Source of the DNA: Parus major
Lineage: Eukaryota > Chordata > Aves > Passeriformes > Paridae
DNA length: 64,000 bases
Reading direction: 5' to 3'
Assembly: GCF_001522545.3 (NCBI RefSeq)
Contig: NC_031773.1
Coordinates: forward strand, 27,340,608 to 27,404,607
The notes beneath the pieces were generated by a model. It had not been told where the DNA came from. It searched no databases and saw only the letters and a list, made by a program, of their open reading frames with translations. The position numbers and the translations under genes were made by a program. Below are positions 22,901 through 35,500 of this stretch, one piece after another; positions within the stretch are counted from its first letter, which is position 1, and each line of letters opens with the position of its first letter.

Positions 22901-24379
22901 TGCCTCTAGGTTTCCATTTACTTTGAACAAGAGCTAGCTTCATTACATAGGTGTATTGTTTTGTTTTCAGAAAGGATCCTTGCTTAAATTATAACGTGCC
23001 ATTAGCAAAGATCCTTTTGTAGTGACTGCAGTTAATACAGAGTTCTTTTCTGTCTTGCTCACCTCGGCACAAGTGCATATTGCACCTTTTGTATTCTGTC
23101 AACTGAAGAACCTTCAGAATGATCTTCAGCCCCCAAAATTGATTTAACACCTTCTGCTATTATGCAAATAAAAGGGGAAAAATAGGTTCCTGATTTCTTT
23201 TGACAGGCTGAAGCTGGCAGCTCTGGACTGCTTACTCAGGCCACAGCATATAATGGGAACTGCCTAGACATGGGTGTCTGTCAAGCTGCACAATAGCAGA
23301 GCAGCCGAGCAGTGCAGCACCCATCCGCATTCAGAGCTGGGATAATGGCATTGCAGCTCAAGTGGAAGGATGAGCTTGCCCTGTCTTCATGCTCCAGCGT
23401 GCTATTGAAGTGACAGGCAATTTTACATCGGTGGTTTGAAAGCCTTTTTATTTTATTAATCCTTTAGTCAAGTAACAAATCCAGAGTCTTTTCTTCTGTT
23501 AAACACTGCTGCAAAATCTCATAGCTCCTGGCGACTTTGGGCAAGCCAGGTAAACAGATGGGCTCCACTTCCCTCATGCCCACCTTGGCCTCCACCTGCC
23601 TGGCCCAGTGAGCAGTGTCAGCAGGCTGAAAATGTCAGGCACCACTGCTTTGGAGATGCAGCCTGTTCTTGTGGAAAGAGAGGTGGCCAGCTTAACTCAT
23701 GCAGGAGATGTGCACGGGCATCTGCCATGCTTCATGGCACAGTGAACAACGCATGGTTATCGCCGAAAGCCAATGAATCCTTTTCAGAAGTTATCTTCTC
23801 CCTAGAACACGTCCCATAGAACTACAGCCCAATCCCAGATAAAATACTGCATTTTAATATTTTTTTCCTTTTCATTTCGTCTCTAGCCCTTTTTTCTTTT
23901 TTTTTTCTTCTTTTTTCTCTTTTATAAAAGCATGCTGTCTTTCAATTAACATAGTAATGACCTATTGTCACCTGTTACCATGCTAATCCTGAGCTGGTGT
24001 GAAATTACTTTATAATAAACACTACGCAGTTCTGACTTTCAATTAATTTTTCCCATGCTGTGCTAAATCAGATTAACTGTACCCCACCCTTTTGACCACA
24101 GACATAATTCCTTCCTTATAATGAAATAGAGGATTAATTTATATGAAGCATATCTATACACATTTGCAAATAAATGTAAAGATAGACTTTGTACCATATT
24201 TGCACTTCTCACAGTGTCAGGTTGAATACAGACTGAGATTATTAATTTTCATATTCACCGGGGTGGCAAAGGATATTGCTGGTTTATTATTACAATTATT
24301 TTTACTAAATGTCTACAACTAAGAATAGATAAACAAATTGAGTATTAAGGGACTGGTAGCTTCCACAGGGAATTTCACC

Positions 24380-24397
24380 TAATGCTGTACAGCATTA
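24380..24397. repeat. Perfect 18-bp palindrome
   Basis: taatgctgtacagcatta is identical to its own reverse complement over 18 bases. By a rough base count about 0.2 such palindromes are expected by chance in a window this size. It could be a dimer-binding site or chance. Confidence 0.95.
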
Positions 24398-27300
24398 TGA
24401 TGATCTCAAAAAAAGTAAACACCGCAAAATGAACCCAGTCACCATTAATTTACTAAATTGCCTGTCATCTTTCTTGGGTATACACATTTACAGGGTGGCC
24501 AAATAAAACAAGTGCAACTGTGTTGTCTTTTTAATAGTCATGAACATTATGAAGATGGTTGACAGCCTGAGTGAAACCTTTTAAAACATGTATACCGGTA
24601 CAGGGAAACTGTATAAAACAATTTTTTTAAAACTTCATCTTCAGTGCAGAAAAACATTTCTAAAACTTTTTCTGGTCTTGGTACCTTCCAGGATGCAGTA
24701 GACTGCTGTGCCATTTCATAATCAAAAATAATATAAACACAGGGTTGACTCTTGATTTTTCTCTGCACAATCATTTTCTTCTCTGGCTTAATTTTGAAGT
24801 CCAAAGGTGCAGAATTATTGCAGATATGAATCTTCTCCTTGAAAAGTAAAAACAAAGATGAAAATGAGGTATTTCTATTAGCTTATGGATGCCTATGCTT
24901 CCTTGTGCTTATTGCCCATTTGATTCAGTTCAGCATGCCTAACTGATCCAAAATCTGAAGATTTTCATCCCAATTTAACTCCTTGAGAATCCTATTTGCA
25001 AACTGTCAGGCCAAACCCCAACTCAACCAGCTGCATTTTACGAGACAGTTTAGAGCAAGGCTGGAGCACCCTGCACCCAGCTGGAGCACTCTGTACAGAC
25101 CTGCTGGTTCCTTGTATCCAGCAAGATAAGGAGAAGCACCAGGACTATACCAGAGGTTCAGATTTACCTCTCATTCACAATTCCTCATTTCTGGAGTAGC
25201 CTGTCAACCACCTTTTGTTGATTTAGCAGCTAATCCAGGGGAAAAGTCAGCGGCAGACTTTTCAAGGGTGAATGTGCTGTCCAGTTGTGTACCTTTAAGA
25301 CAGTGAATGATTGACTTCAGGCAGACAAGACCAGGAGATTAAATGACAGTTTTCTTTTGTGCTTCCTATTGATTCTTTGAAACTGTACCACTGTTGTAGA
25401 CAAGGGAAAAGTCATTACATATTCAGTGTTTATTGGCTTAATACTGAAATTTCAATACACCCATTTTATTGCTTTTTTCATACTGTTTGTGAAGTCCAAG
25501 TGTACAGTAATAAGGCAGAAAACCATATGCATACCTGGAAGGATAAGAAACAGCAAAATGACCTGCAGGATGCAAGAGCTGGGTATTCTTGTCATTGTGG
25601 TGCAGACTGTATAAATAAAGTGAATATACTGGCATTAGCATTTGGAGTAATACATTCCAGGAACAACAAAGTGAGCAAAACCTAGTTAGATCAGGTCAAA
25701 CAAGCACAATCTCCAGAAGGGGATTAAGGAGGTTGGAAGAGACATCAAATTATTTTTTCATTTTTCTTAGGACTTTTTATTGCACATCAGTAATGAAAGG
25801 TCTTATCTCTGTCTTTTACTATGGAGCTTTTTAACTGTATGTGTGATCTGACTTGGACTGATTCCAGCTTTGTTATTACTGAAAATCTGCTTTCAAATGC
25901 AAACATAAAAACACCAGTGTAATAGCCATTACTCTGTTTACAATGACAGTACTAAATGAATGAGTCATTAATAGTTTTTTTTACTTTATTACTTCAAAAT
26001 GTTTTACCAAATAACCATAAAACTTCACCATTACCTCCTTTTCCACCCAACTGCAGTTACCATATCAGCACATGTATGAACTGGTTACAAGCCTTAGCCA
26101 CATTAATATAATCTCTCTCACACACACACATTTCTTTCAACTGTCTGCTTTGAAGAAACAAAGAGAAGAGAGTTCACATAAAATTCTCCTGCCATTATAG
26201 CCAAGAGAGGATAAATGCCTTCAGTTATGGTATTCCAGTCAGCAAAGTTCCCTCCAGCTTCCCAGGTGTTAAAGTACTGACAGCTCCTGTCTATCCATGT
26301 GCTGCAAATCAACATGTCCAAAAAATAAACTGGTATTTATATAATATATATTTATATATGGCATATATAACAGTAGTTCTCTCCCCTAGTAAAGCAGGCC
26401 ATCTTTTCCCATTGCCTTGCTTATCTGCTTTAGTAGGCATAGGACATTAATTAAAGTGTCAGGGGGAAGTGACAGCAATAGACTGCATTTCAGTTTGAAG
26501 GGGTAGGTAAGCACTGATGATCATTCTTATGCCTGCTTACTTTCTACATCTTTGAGCATATGATGTGCTGGAGAGTGGTGATGCTGGGCTGCAGTGCTCA
26601 GCCCTGGGCAGAAGCACAATGAAATGTAGTATTCATTGAATGGGTGGCAAGTTCTACCACTCCATGTTCATCTGCCATAAGGTGTGGGGCGGGGGGAGTG
26701 TTGCTGAACACATACATGGGACCTCTTCACCAAATAGAAATGTCATTAAGTTACCTCCTCCAATAGAGCCTGCTGCAGATTATTTGCTGTGGGATTTATA
26801 TTTGTTGTGATTCCCACACCTGCCTGACTCTGGACTCTGCTCTGCCCTCTTGGAAACCAGCTCTGTGCAGACAAGAGGGCACATAACAGAGGACCTGTCT
26901 TCTAGCCATGCAGCACTGACAGGAGCAGGTAATAAAGCCCAGCTGCTGTGCACAAAGGAGAAAAAACACAGCAGGCAGAACAAATCCTGGGGTGGCATAA
27001 AAGGCATTAACATTTTAGAGACATCAGTAATTTAGCTTGGACAAAAGAGAAAACATGTATTTTCAGAGAGAATGGGGTCATAAGTTTTACTAATGATGGG
27101 TAAAGACAAATCTCTGAGTTTCAAATGTCATGCAGTAATGCTCTGGGCAATAAGTTAATGTAAAGCATCACTGCAGCTCATGAAAAAAATCTAAAAGAAA
27201 ATATTCTTCAGACAGTAGGACAGGAGGAAGCATCTTTTTGAATAGTATACAACTGCATTTTGCAAAATCCATGAAAAAGGAGAAAGATACACTTGAACAA

Positions 27301-27881
27301 TCTTCTGGTGGGTATTGTTGGAACAAATCAATTTTTCACCATGAACATGCAAGTGAAGCAAAAACTGGCTGAGGACCAGATCCTTTCCCAGATATCCATG
27401 CAAAAGTACGTTGCTCATTAATGACATATAGTGAATATAAAAACATCCTCCCAAGCCAGGAGTTGCTGTCAGATGATGTGCCTCAACAACAGGAGAAACA
27501 GTTTGTTACAAGCTGTAGAAAATGAATGTGTTTTCTTCTATCCAGCTCAACACCCAGGACAGACATAATTCAACTGGTAATTTTTGTGCTCAGGACATTT
27601 GAATATAAAAGCAGCTATTCCACTGACAGTGTCAATGAAAAAGAGAGCAAGGGAGCAGGTATCTTAAATGAGTTCAAGAAGTAAGCCATTAACAAGAAAG
27701 TAATGATAATGGAATTGGTTTCTGCACAACAGATGGAAGCACAGGTATAACTGGATCTGAAGCTTTGCTGCTTATAATCATCAGCAAGCACTCCGTGGAA
27801 ATGTGAATGACTTTTAACATTATGGGGAGCAGTAGTAAAAACAAAAAAAGCCCACCTCCATTAACTCCATTTGAGTCAGAG

Positions 27882-27900
27882 GCCTTTGTGTTTCAAAGGC
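27882..27900. repeat. Inverted repeat with 7-bp arms and CTTTG cores
   Basis: Arms gcctttg (27882-27888) and caaaggc (27894-27900) are exact reverse complements around a 5-base spacer. Each arm holds the CTTTG core of the TCF/LEF motif, and a tttgat follows just downstream. The structure is seen directly; any binding function is inference. Confidence 0.9.
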
Positions 27901-29528
27901 TGTTTGATTAAGCTGCTGCAGTTTGTAATGATCTGATTTTACACACTGAGATGAATGAGCAAAGGTATGGTTTTGCTGTGGCTTTTCCACTGCCTAAGAT
28001 CAGAAGTCTTTCAATCAGGAAATGAAAAGTCTCTCATGATCCTTCTGAAAAGAAGAGTTTACTCTTCATTTTTCATTTCCAAGTGACTTGGCTACAAGGC
28101 AAATGAACATAAAAGTTGTCAGAAAATGGGGTAATATTACTGAGATGCTTTGTGCAGTGAATAGATTCAAACCTGACTGAATGAAGAGCTCAGAAAGCAA
28201 ATACTGCAGTGTTTCATGGCTGTGTGAGGAATGTCAGAGGACTCTGAAGGCAAAAATGGAAAACCCAAGAGGAATCGTGGCTCTTTCATATATCCTGGTA
28301 GGGCAGCTCTGTGTCTGGCTGCCTTTGACTGTGGCAGTGCAAGAGCAGAAGGACTGGAAAAGACAGCAGAAACCTCATGCAGTCCTACAGACCAGGACCT
28401 GTGCTTTGTAATGAGAGACCTGCACTGTTTCATGCAGAAATCAGATGGCAGGAGGTGGCTCTGGTCTGCAAGTCTGTGTCTCAGAAATCTAACTCAGGTC
28501 TACTCTATTCTACTAGTTGGATTCTATTCTGACAGAATCAGCATTTAAGGGGAACAAGCTTTGGAAAAAAGCTGTGTCAGTTTTTTCCTGTGGTGTGTTG
28601 AGTATCACCCAATGTCCTGGCTGCCAAAAACACCCCTGGCCCATCCCTATGGCTTCAGAGACAGTGTTGATATATCTGAGATAATCCCTAGGTGAATCTG
28701 GCCTAGGAATAAGGAGCTTCCCTGCTGTAGGAGATGCACTAGAAAAACCTTCAGTGGAACCTTCTCGAGGTGGGAGCGCTCCAGAGATTCTGCTACACAG
28801 TGTTTTGCCAAGGTCTGTGATCTCAGTCGTGGTCTCTGAGTAGCTGTAATAATTAATTGCACCTCCAAAAACAAGGGAAGATTTTTCAGGACTTGTTCAG
28901 AAAGAGGATGCTCTCCTTGCCTTTCAGGGACCAAAGAAATGCAGGTAATCAACTCAGGTGGCTCATGGCTCAATGCTATCATGTGACATATCGGCAGGTT
29001 TTGAGCTTCTGTCCCATGAAAAGTTCAAATGCTTGGATTTAGGTTTGACAGTGAATCAGAGTGGGAGGTTAGGAGTTATGTGTCCCAGGTATGATGTGGG
29101 TTAAAGAACAGACCTCTATAACAAGTGGCATCTTGTGGGTTTTGTTGCTGGACTCCCAGTGACCCTGGTGCAGGACAAAAAAGGCTCTGGGAGGTCAGTT
29201 TGCCTGAGGTGCAGCTTTGCTACAAACAAATCTTTATGACAAGATAATCTGCTGCAGATGGAGACACAGCAATAAGTCCTTCTGCTCCAGCAGTATCTTC
29301 TGCACTGATTTCCTGACTCCTGCTTTGTTCTCCTGCACTGGAGAGCTGCCTTTCTGCACAAATATCTTTCCCTGAGAAAACCTCTTGGGGAATAACTCAG
29401 TGTTTTTCAACCGAGTTGAGGTTACTCATTTTACATTGCTGTCTTTCTCTTGTAAATACCTTTTCAGCTGCTCTTCTTTCCATTTTCTTACTTCCAGGAA
29501 TGGTGACTTCTTAAATTACGGATGCTCT

Positions 29529-29582
29529 GTATTTGGAGAATAATATTATGTAATTGGAGAAATAATAATATGTATTTGGACA
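29529..29582. repeat. Imperfect minisatellite, unit about 21 bp, about 2.5 copies
   Basis: Units beginning tgtatttggagaataatatt, tgtaattggagaaataataa and tgtatttggaca follow each other directly with a few substitutions and one-base length change. Confidence 0.8.
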
Positions 29583-32500
29583 AGTTTGCAAAAGACTAAA
29601 ACACATTAAAATTTTAGAAGTTTAAACCTTTTTTTTTTTTTTCCCTAGGAACTAAGCATGCAATTTAAAAAACATTTTCTGTCTCAGGTGCTTTCATGTG
29701 CCATATCACACACAGTGGTCCAGGTAGAAAAGCTGTTATCAGTCCACCTCTGGAACCCACAAGTAGAGAAGAAAAGTTGGATGTGTGCAGTTGAAAACCA
29801 GAAAACTACTCATTTACTGTAACAAAAATTAACCTAACAAGCAAACTAACCAGTCTTAATTCAATGGAAGCATTTACATCAGCTAATGTGCCATTTAATG
29901 TGCTGTGTAATACAATTCTGCATTCCTAATTGAGGAAAATTTTATGTGTGCTATATCAAATGTCTCATTGGTTGCATTTCAAATGTCTCCCCAAGTCTAA
30001 TTATGCACCTGCACCAGGAAAAAAAAAAAAAAAAGAAAAGTAAGAAAATGAATTAAATGAATTATAACTAGTTCCTATTAAATTGTCTGAAGTGAAATAA
30101 CTACAACCACAGACATGATCTGAAATCCCCAGAACCTGAAAGAAAAACTCCTGCTGAGTTCAGTGGGCCTTGGCCCCAGTCTTGTGCTAACACTGTTGTT
30201 ACCATACCTATGCTCCACCAGCATGGTAAAAATAGGTGGAGGGAGCCCAAAGTGTTTTGGAATGCACAGGCCTAAGGGCAATATTAAAAATGCCATAAAC
30301 AGCTGATAATCCCTTCATAGATTTTTCTAACATCACAACAAATGAACACAGCTTTAGAGCAAGCAGGGAGAAGAAACATAGACAACATGCTTACAAAATG
30401 CATTAGGACTGTTTTGATGAGAAACTCAAGTAACTGAGCTGTTTGTGTCTGTGAAAAAGATTATTAGATACTGTCAATTTTAGTGGGATTTTTTTCCTTA
30501 TGGTTCTTACAGGATTCTCAGTGAAACAGCTCTCCAGCAATAGGATTTTCAAAAGGCTTATGCTAAATACAGTAGGATACATTTTGACTGTATGTACAAA
30601 AAGGTTGTATCACTTTATAGATATTTACCTTTGGTGCACTGGGATACTCCAGTTGCCAGTAAAAAGTGGGTAGGAATCCTTTGTTCCCTTTAGTTGTATT
30701 TCCTTACTGCTAACACCTTACAAGTCTCTATCATACTGGACATCAAAATAAGTGCTAGGATGGTGTGGGTATCAACAAAACAGAGTTCTGTTTAACTATA
30801 TTATCAAGCATACAAAAAAAAGTAGGTAAAGCTTGTAGAGACACTTATTTCTCAAAAAGAGAGGCCCATGCATGAGCTAACCTTAATTTCTTGTAGTACA
30901 TTCCCTTGTAGGAGTTGTAACACGAAATCAGGAATTCCTGTTCTCGTGGGCAATTTTACTGAAATAGAGAACCCACACAGTGAGTTCTGCAGTCTTCAAG
31001 CCCTCCTTTCAGCCTTCAGTGGGAGAATGTTTGTCAGCTGTAGGAGATGTTCATCATACTTAACTCCAAAAACAGCAATTTTAAAGCAGCTATTTTCCTA
31101 AACAATGTTCTCCTTTCTAAATCCCAGCTTCTCCATGCTGTGAAAACAAATGCATTGTGGCAGCAAAAATGTGAAACTGTTCACAGGCTGGTTTGATACA
31201 TTCCTGAACAAAAGAAGAACCCATTGTCTTCTGCTGAAGAATGATTCTCGCCTTCTGTAAACAAGAAGCCATACCAAAGGGATGAAAATTAATGTGGTTG
31301 CCTCTGAGAGGGAAGCTGTAACCTTCACAGAGACTTTCTTTCCAGCTGTTTTCAAAGGCACTGTAATGACTTCAGAGAACTGCAGTGACTCATTTTAGTT
31401 GATGACTACATAACTATTCATTTACACTTAATGAGTTTATTCCATCAGGTATTGGACAAATTCTAAACAAATAATGCCACTGAATCATACACATCAATAA
31501 ATTTGAGCACTAAACTGATTCTGGGCAACAAAGGTAATGATAGAGAGAGCGGAAGAAAAGCTGCTTCCAATTAATGAAAATGCCCTCTGTATTTTCTAAT
31601 AGCTCAAACATTAATTTGAAAATGGCTTTCTCGGCAATAATTTACAGACAACCACTTCATAATGGGGAAACAATTCAAATTTATGTGCACTCAAATGGTG
31701 ATGATCTGATTAACTTATTAAATTCTTGTTGATTCTACAGTCCAGATGAAGTGTACCATTCTTCATGGGTTTCATACCTTGCAGTTTTAAGTTCTCACAT
31801 TATCAGACTTCAGGCTTCAGTTGCCAGTGAAGGTCTTTTCTCTGGGACATCTTCTGGTGCAGAGTGGACGGAACCAAGATCCCAGTGATCGATTTAATTT
31901 TTTCTCTTTACATATATACCAATATATCTATTCCAAAGATATATTCTCTTCCACATTGGAGGAGCACTTGATTAAATTTAGCACTAGAATTCACATAGTC
32001 CTCAGCTGCTGTGGAGTATAATTTAAATGGTGTGAAATATTAGATACACACAATTCAAGTTAAAGCTGATTCAGTCAGGGGATATCCATGCTGGATTTAA
32101 GTTCAAGAAGCTTAGCTTGAACCATGTCAAGCTTAATGTCCTTCAAAGGAAGCGAGTTAGCTTTTGAAGCAAGAGAAGATAAAAAATTATCCACGGGACA
32201 AGACAAAAGAACACAGTCAAATCAGTCTGCCAAATCTAGTGTCCAGTGGCTTTAAACAATGATCAGTAATACCAATTTATCTGTAATGTATTTGTCAGCT
32301 GGAGCTACCCAAGCTTTAATCACTATCCCCTTGGATTTTTTTGTGCACCCTAGATAATTCCAAGGACAGTACAAAGTTGTTCAGACCCTTGGATACTGTG
32401 TAGAAAAGACTACTGAGGCACCACATGCTAGCATAAATTATTGTAAATAAATATGTAACTATCTCCAGCATCCCCTTCACAGTAAAAGAGAGGCTTTCCG

Positions 32501-35500
32501 TGGCTATGCAGTGTGGCACATTGGTACTGAGTAAACATGAGCACTAAAACAACCAGCCCTTCATTTACCACTGTGCTTCATGGCTAACCTCTCCACTTAT
32601 TCCCTGTCCTGTTTTGACCTTGAGCCATTCCAGCCTTGCAGGGTGTTGTCAGTGCAGTCCAACATAGTTCAGACAGAGGATGGACTTACTTGAAGCATAA
32701 CTGCATTTTCAGATGTGACTTGGGTGCCATAACTCTCTCATGAATATCCCCCTGAAGCTATAATTGCCTGTATTCAAGAAAGAGAGAATTGATTAAAAAC
32801 ATACAAATACTTTAACCTTTTTTAGTCAAAACTTAAACTTCTTTCTCAAAACTGCCCTGAGTCTTGTCCAGTGTATGCAAATTCTGAACATGCCTAGATT
32901 GTTGAACATACATTTTTTCCTATTCATTGAACATTTATCTTGCTTTTTATCAGAACAAAATTCCAGCTTTGTCCATTTACTATATTTGCCCAGTAACATT
33001 ATCAACCCCAATATTTAAGTGTATAATCTAACTTCCAATCATTCTTACACTGACTCTGGGAGTCCTTCCCATTCACCCAAAAGAACACCCTCTCTTTTTG
33101 GATATCAGGATCTGAAGTCTGGATCAGTCCTTCCTTAAATTTCTGTGGAAACTTAGAAAGTTTGATTCTTTATCTGAGTACAGTTTAAATAAAAAGAAGT
33201 GTCAGTTTGACAGAAATTACCTGCAGAAATCCAGTTTAACTGACAAGAGTCACTAGCTGTGTTCACTAGGGTTCCTCTACACAAGGCCACCTTGGAAGAG
33301 GTGAGGCACATGAATTAAATATGTTAAGTCAGAATTCTTACATTGAATGCCTTCTAGAAGTTATCCACAGCCAGTAAAGGAAATTTTATTTCCAAGTGAA
33401 AGCAGCCACAAATGGTTTAATGCTCTGTAGCTTACTCACGTTGTCTTCCTGTCTTTCCTTGTTTCACGTCAACTTCCATGACCATTCCCCCCTTTCTATT
33501 TGTCCACAGGTTCTTTAAAATGCTGTGTTGTTGTGGCTGGGGAAGAAGACAATTTTTTCTGTCTTTATTAGAACTCTTGCCATAGTAGAAGTGAAATTCC
33601 TGCCTGACACAGATGTTTATTCTATGTTTCAGGCAGGACAATTATTTTAAGCGCACTTCATGAAGCAAAGCCAGAAGCAGCACCAGATAAATGAAGTAAA
33701 GCCAAGTCAGATTCCAGGAGCACAGGCTAATTCTACCTACATATAGGAAAAACCATGATCCTAGTAGCTAAATATGTCACCATCATTAACATTACTCCTG
33801 TCAGCCTGGGATGGGGTTAATCATGGTTCAGCTTTTTAGTGTAGTTCTCAGTGACACTGTGCTGTCAGGATGACACTCCTTTTTGTTTCTGGTTTCCTGG
33901 CATGAAAGAAAGGCAGACACCTTTCTTCACAGCTTCATGCATCCTCCTCTGTATTCCCTGCACTTCTAGGAACTCTTGCTGAAAGGTAGTCCAGCAAAAT
34001 TTTATCCTAGTCACTAAGGTGTGGTCATTCTTTGCACATATAAAATTTTAAAAAATCCAGCTAGTTGAGATGGGGAGAATTTATTTGGTTAAATGAGTCT
34101 CATTGGCTCAAATGTTGTAACACAGGTTGCAGCCCAAAGCGCATTTTTATGACCACATTTCAGTGTTAAAAAAGATTCCATGGCCTTCTGAAAATACAGT
34201 ATCTCTGACAGCATTGCTGCCCCAGTCTTAACTAAAGCAGTATAAATGCATAAATAGAAGGGATGAGGTGAAGGCCTTCAGGGCAATCCCCTAAAATAGG
34301 AACAGGTCTCTAACTAGGTATTTAAAGTGAATTTTTCTCTAATAGGAAACTATATAGCCAAAACTAGCTGTCATTCCAACCAGGTGACAGAAGGGCAGTA
34401 TCCTCGTATCAGCTGACTAAAATTATCACACAGAAAAAAAAGGCCCATTTTTCTTCTTTAATTCAAGTTTCAAGCATATATCTATATTTTCCCAGAAAAC
34501 TTTCTAGAGAGAGCCCTCCATTCACTCTTTCTTTGGCAGTGTCTGGTGAGTTTTAATTCTGGTACTCAGCTCTGGGCTCTTGCTGAACACAACACAGCAA
34601 CCATGGGGCCATTTGTGAGCCTGGGACAGAGGTCAGTGCCAAATAAAGTCATATAACACTTGTGCATTGCTAAATGCAGGTCACTAATTTTACTTATCTC
34701 ATTAATTTTAATGGTCTGATCACATCAGAATGAGGTAGATTGCTAAACTTCAATTATCCAGCAATGCCGAGGTGTGAGGATCTGCCACTTGCAGGATGGA
34801 GACTGTCACTTTTACCTAGTCTAGGCATCACTGGGAGCTAAGGTTGTGTGTGCAGGCTATAAATTAACTGTTGCAGCAGCCTGAATCACTTGTGTAGCAC
34901 TTTGGGAGCCATATGTCAGTGTATATCAAAATAGCAATATATCAACAACTGTCTGAGGTGCAGTGCATGAGATAAAAAGAAAAAGGGGTAATTTTTTTTT
35001 TTTAAAAAAAAGGGATTGGGCAACTGTGAGTTGCTGATGAGCAGCTTCAGAAGTCATTGCTCATATGCCAGCATTTTCTAAAATCAGCTCTGGTAAGGCT
35101 GTAGGCAAGGAGAGGGAGAGGAACTGCTGGACCTGGGTACAGGATGGAGCAGTACAGGTACAGGACTCAACTCTAGCAGCTTGAGCCGGCCCTTGGTTTG
35201 GCCTCGTGCCATATCATTGAGAGGTAATTAGTTCAGGGTCATTTAAAATGTGCTCATTTGACCAACTGCAGCACATACCTCATCAAAATGAGAGGGATTT
35301 ACATTGGTCTTACCATTTTTATTGAGGTTGATGCTAGCCGTAATGGAAGATATATATTTATAGACGCCTCCAGAAAGATTTGCTGTGTCATGTACTGCCT
35401 GATAAACAAGAGAATGAGATTTTGATACCACATGAAACAAAAAAAAGGGGAAAGGAGATGAGGAATGTCATTTGATGGACACTGATAGGCATTTATTCAC

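Noticed and set aside
25726..25755. aggttggaagagacatcaaa resembling the start of an antisense CR1
   Set aside because: The likeness ends after about 20 bases and no further CR1 blocks follow.
33803..33960. Possible fragment of an avian endogenous retrovirus LTR (cagcctgggatggggttaat)
   Set aside because: Only about 18 bases resemble LTR sequence I remember. There are no LTR ends, target-site duplication or internal region.
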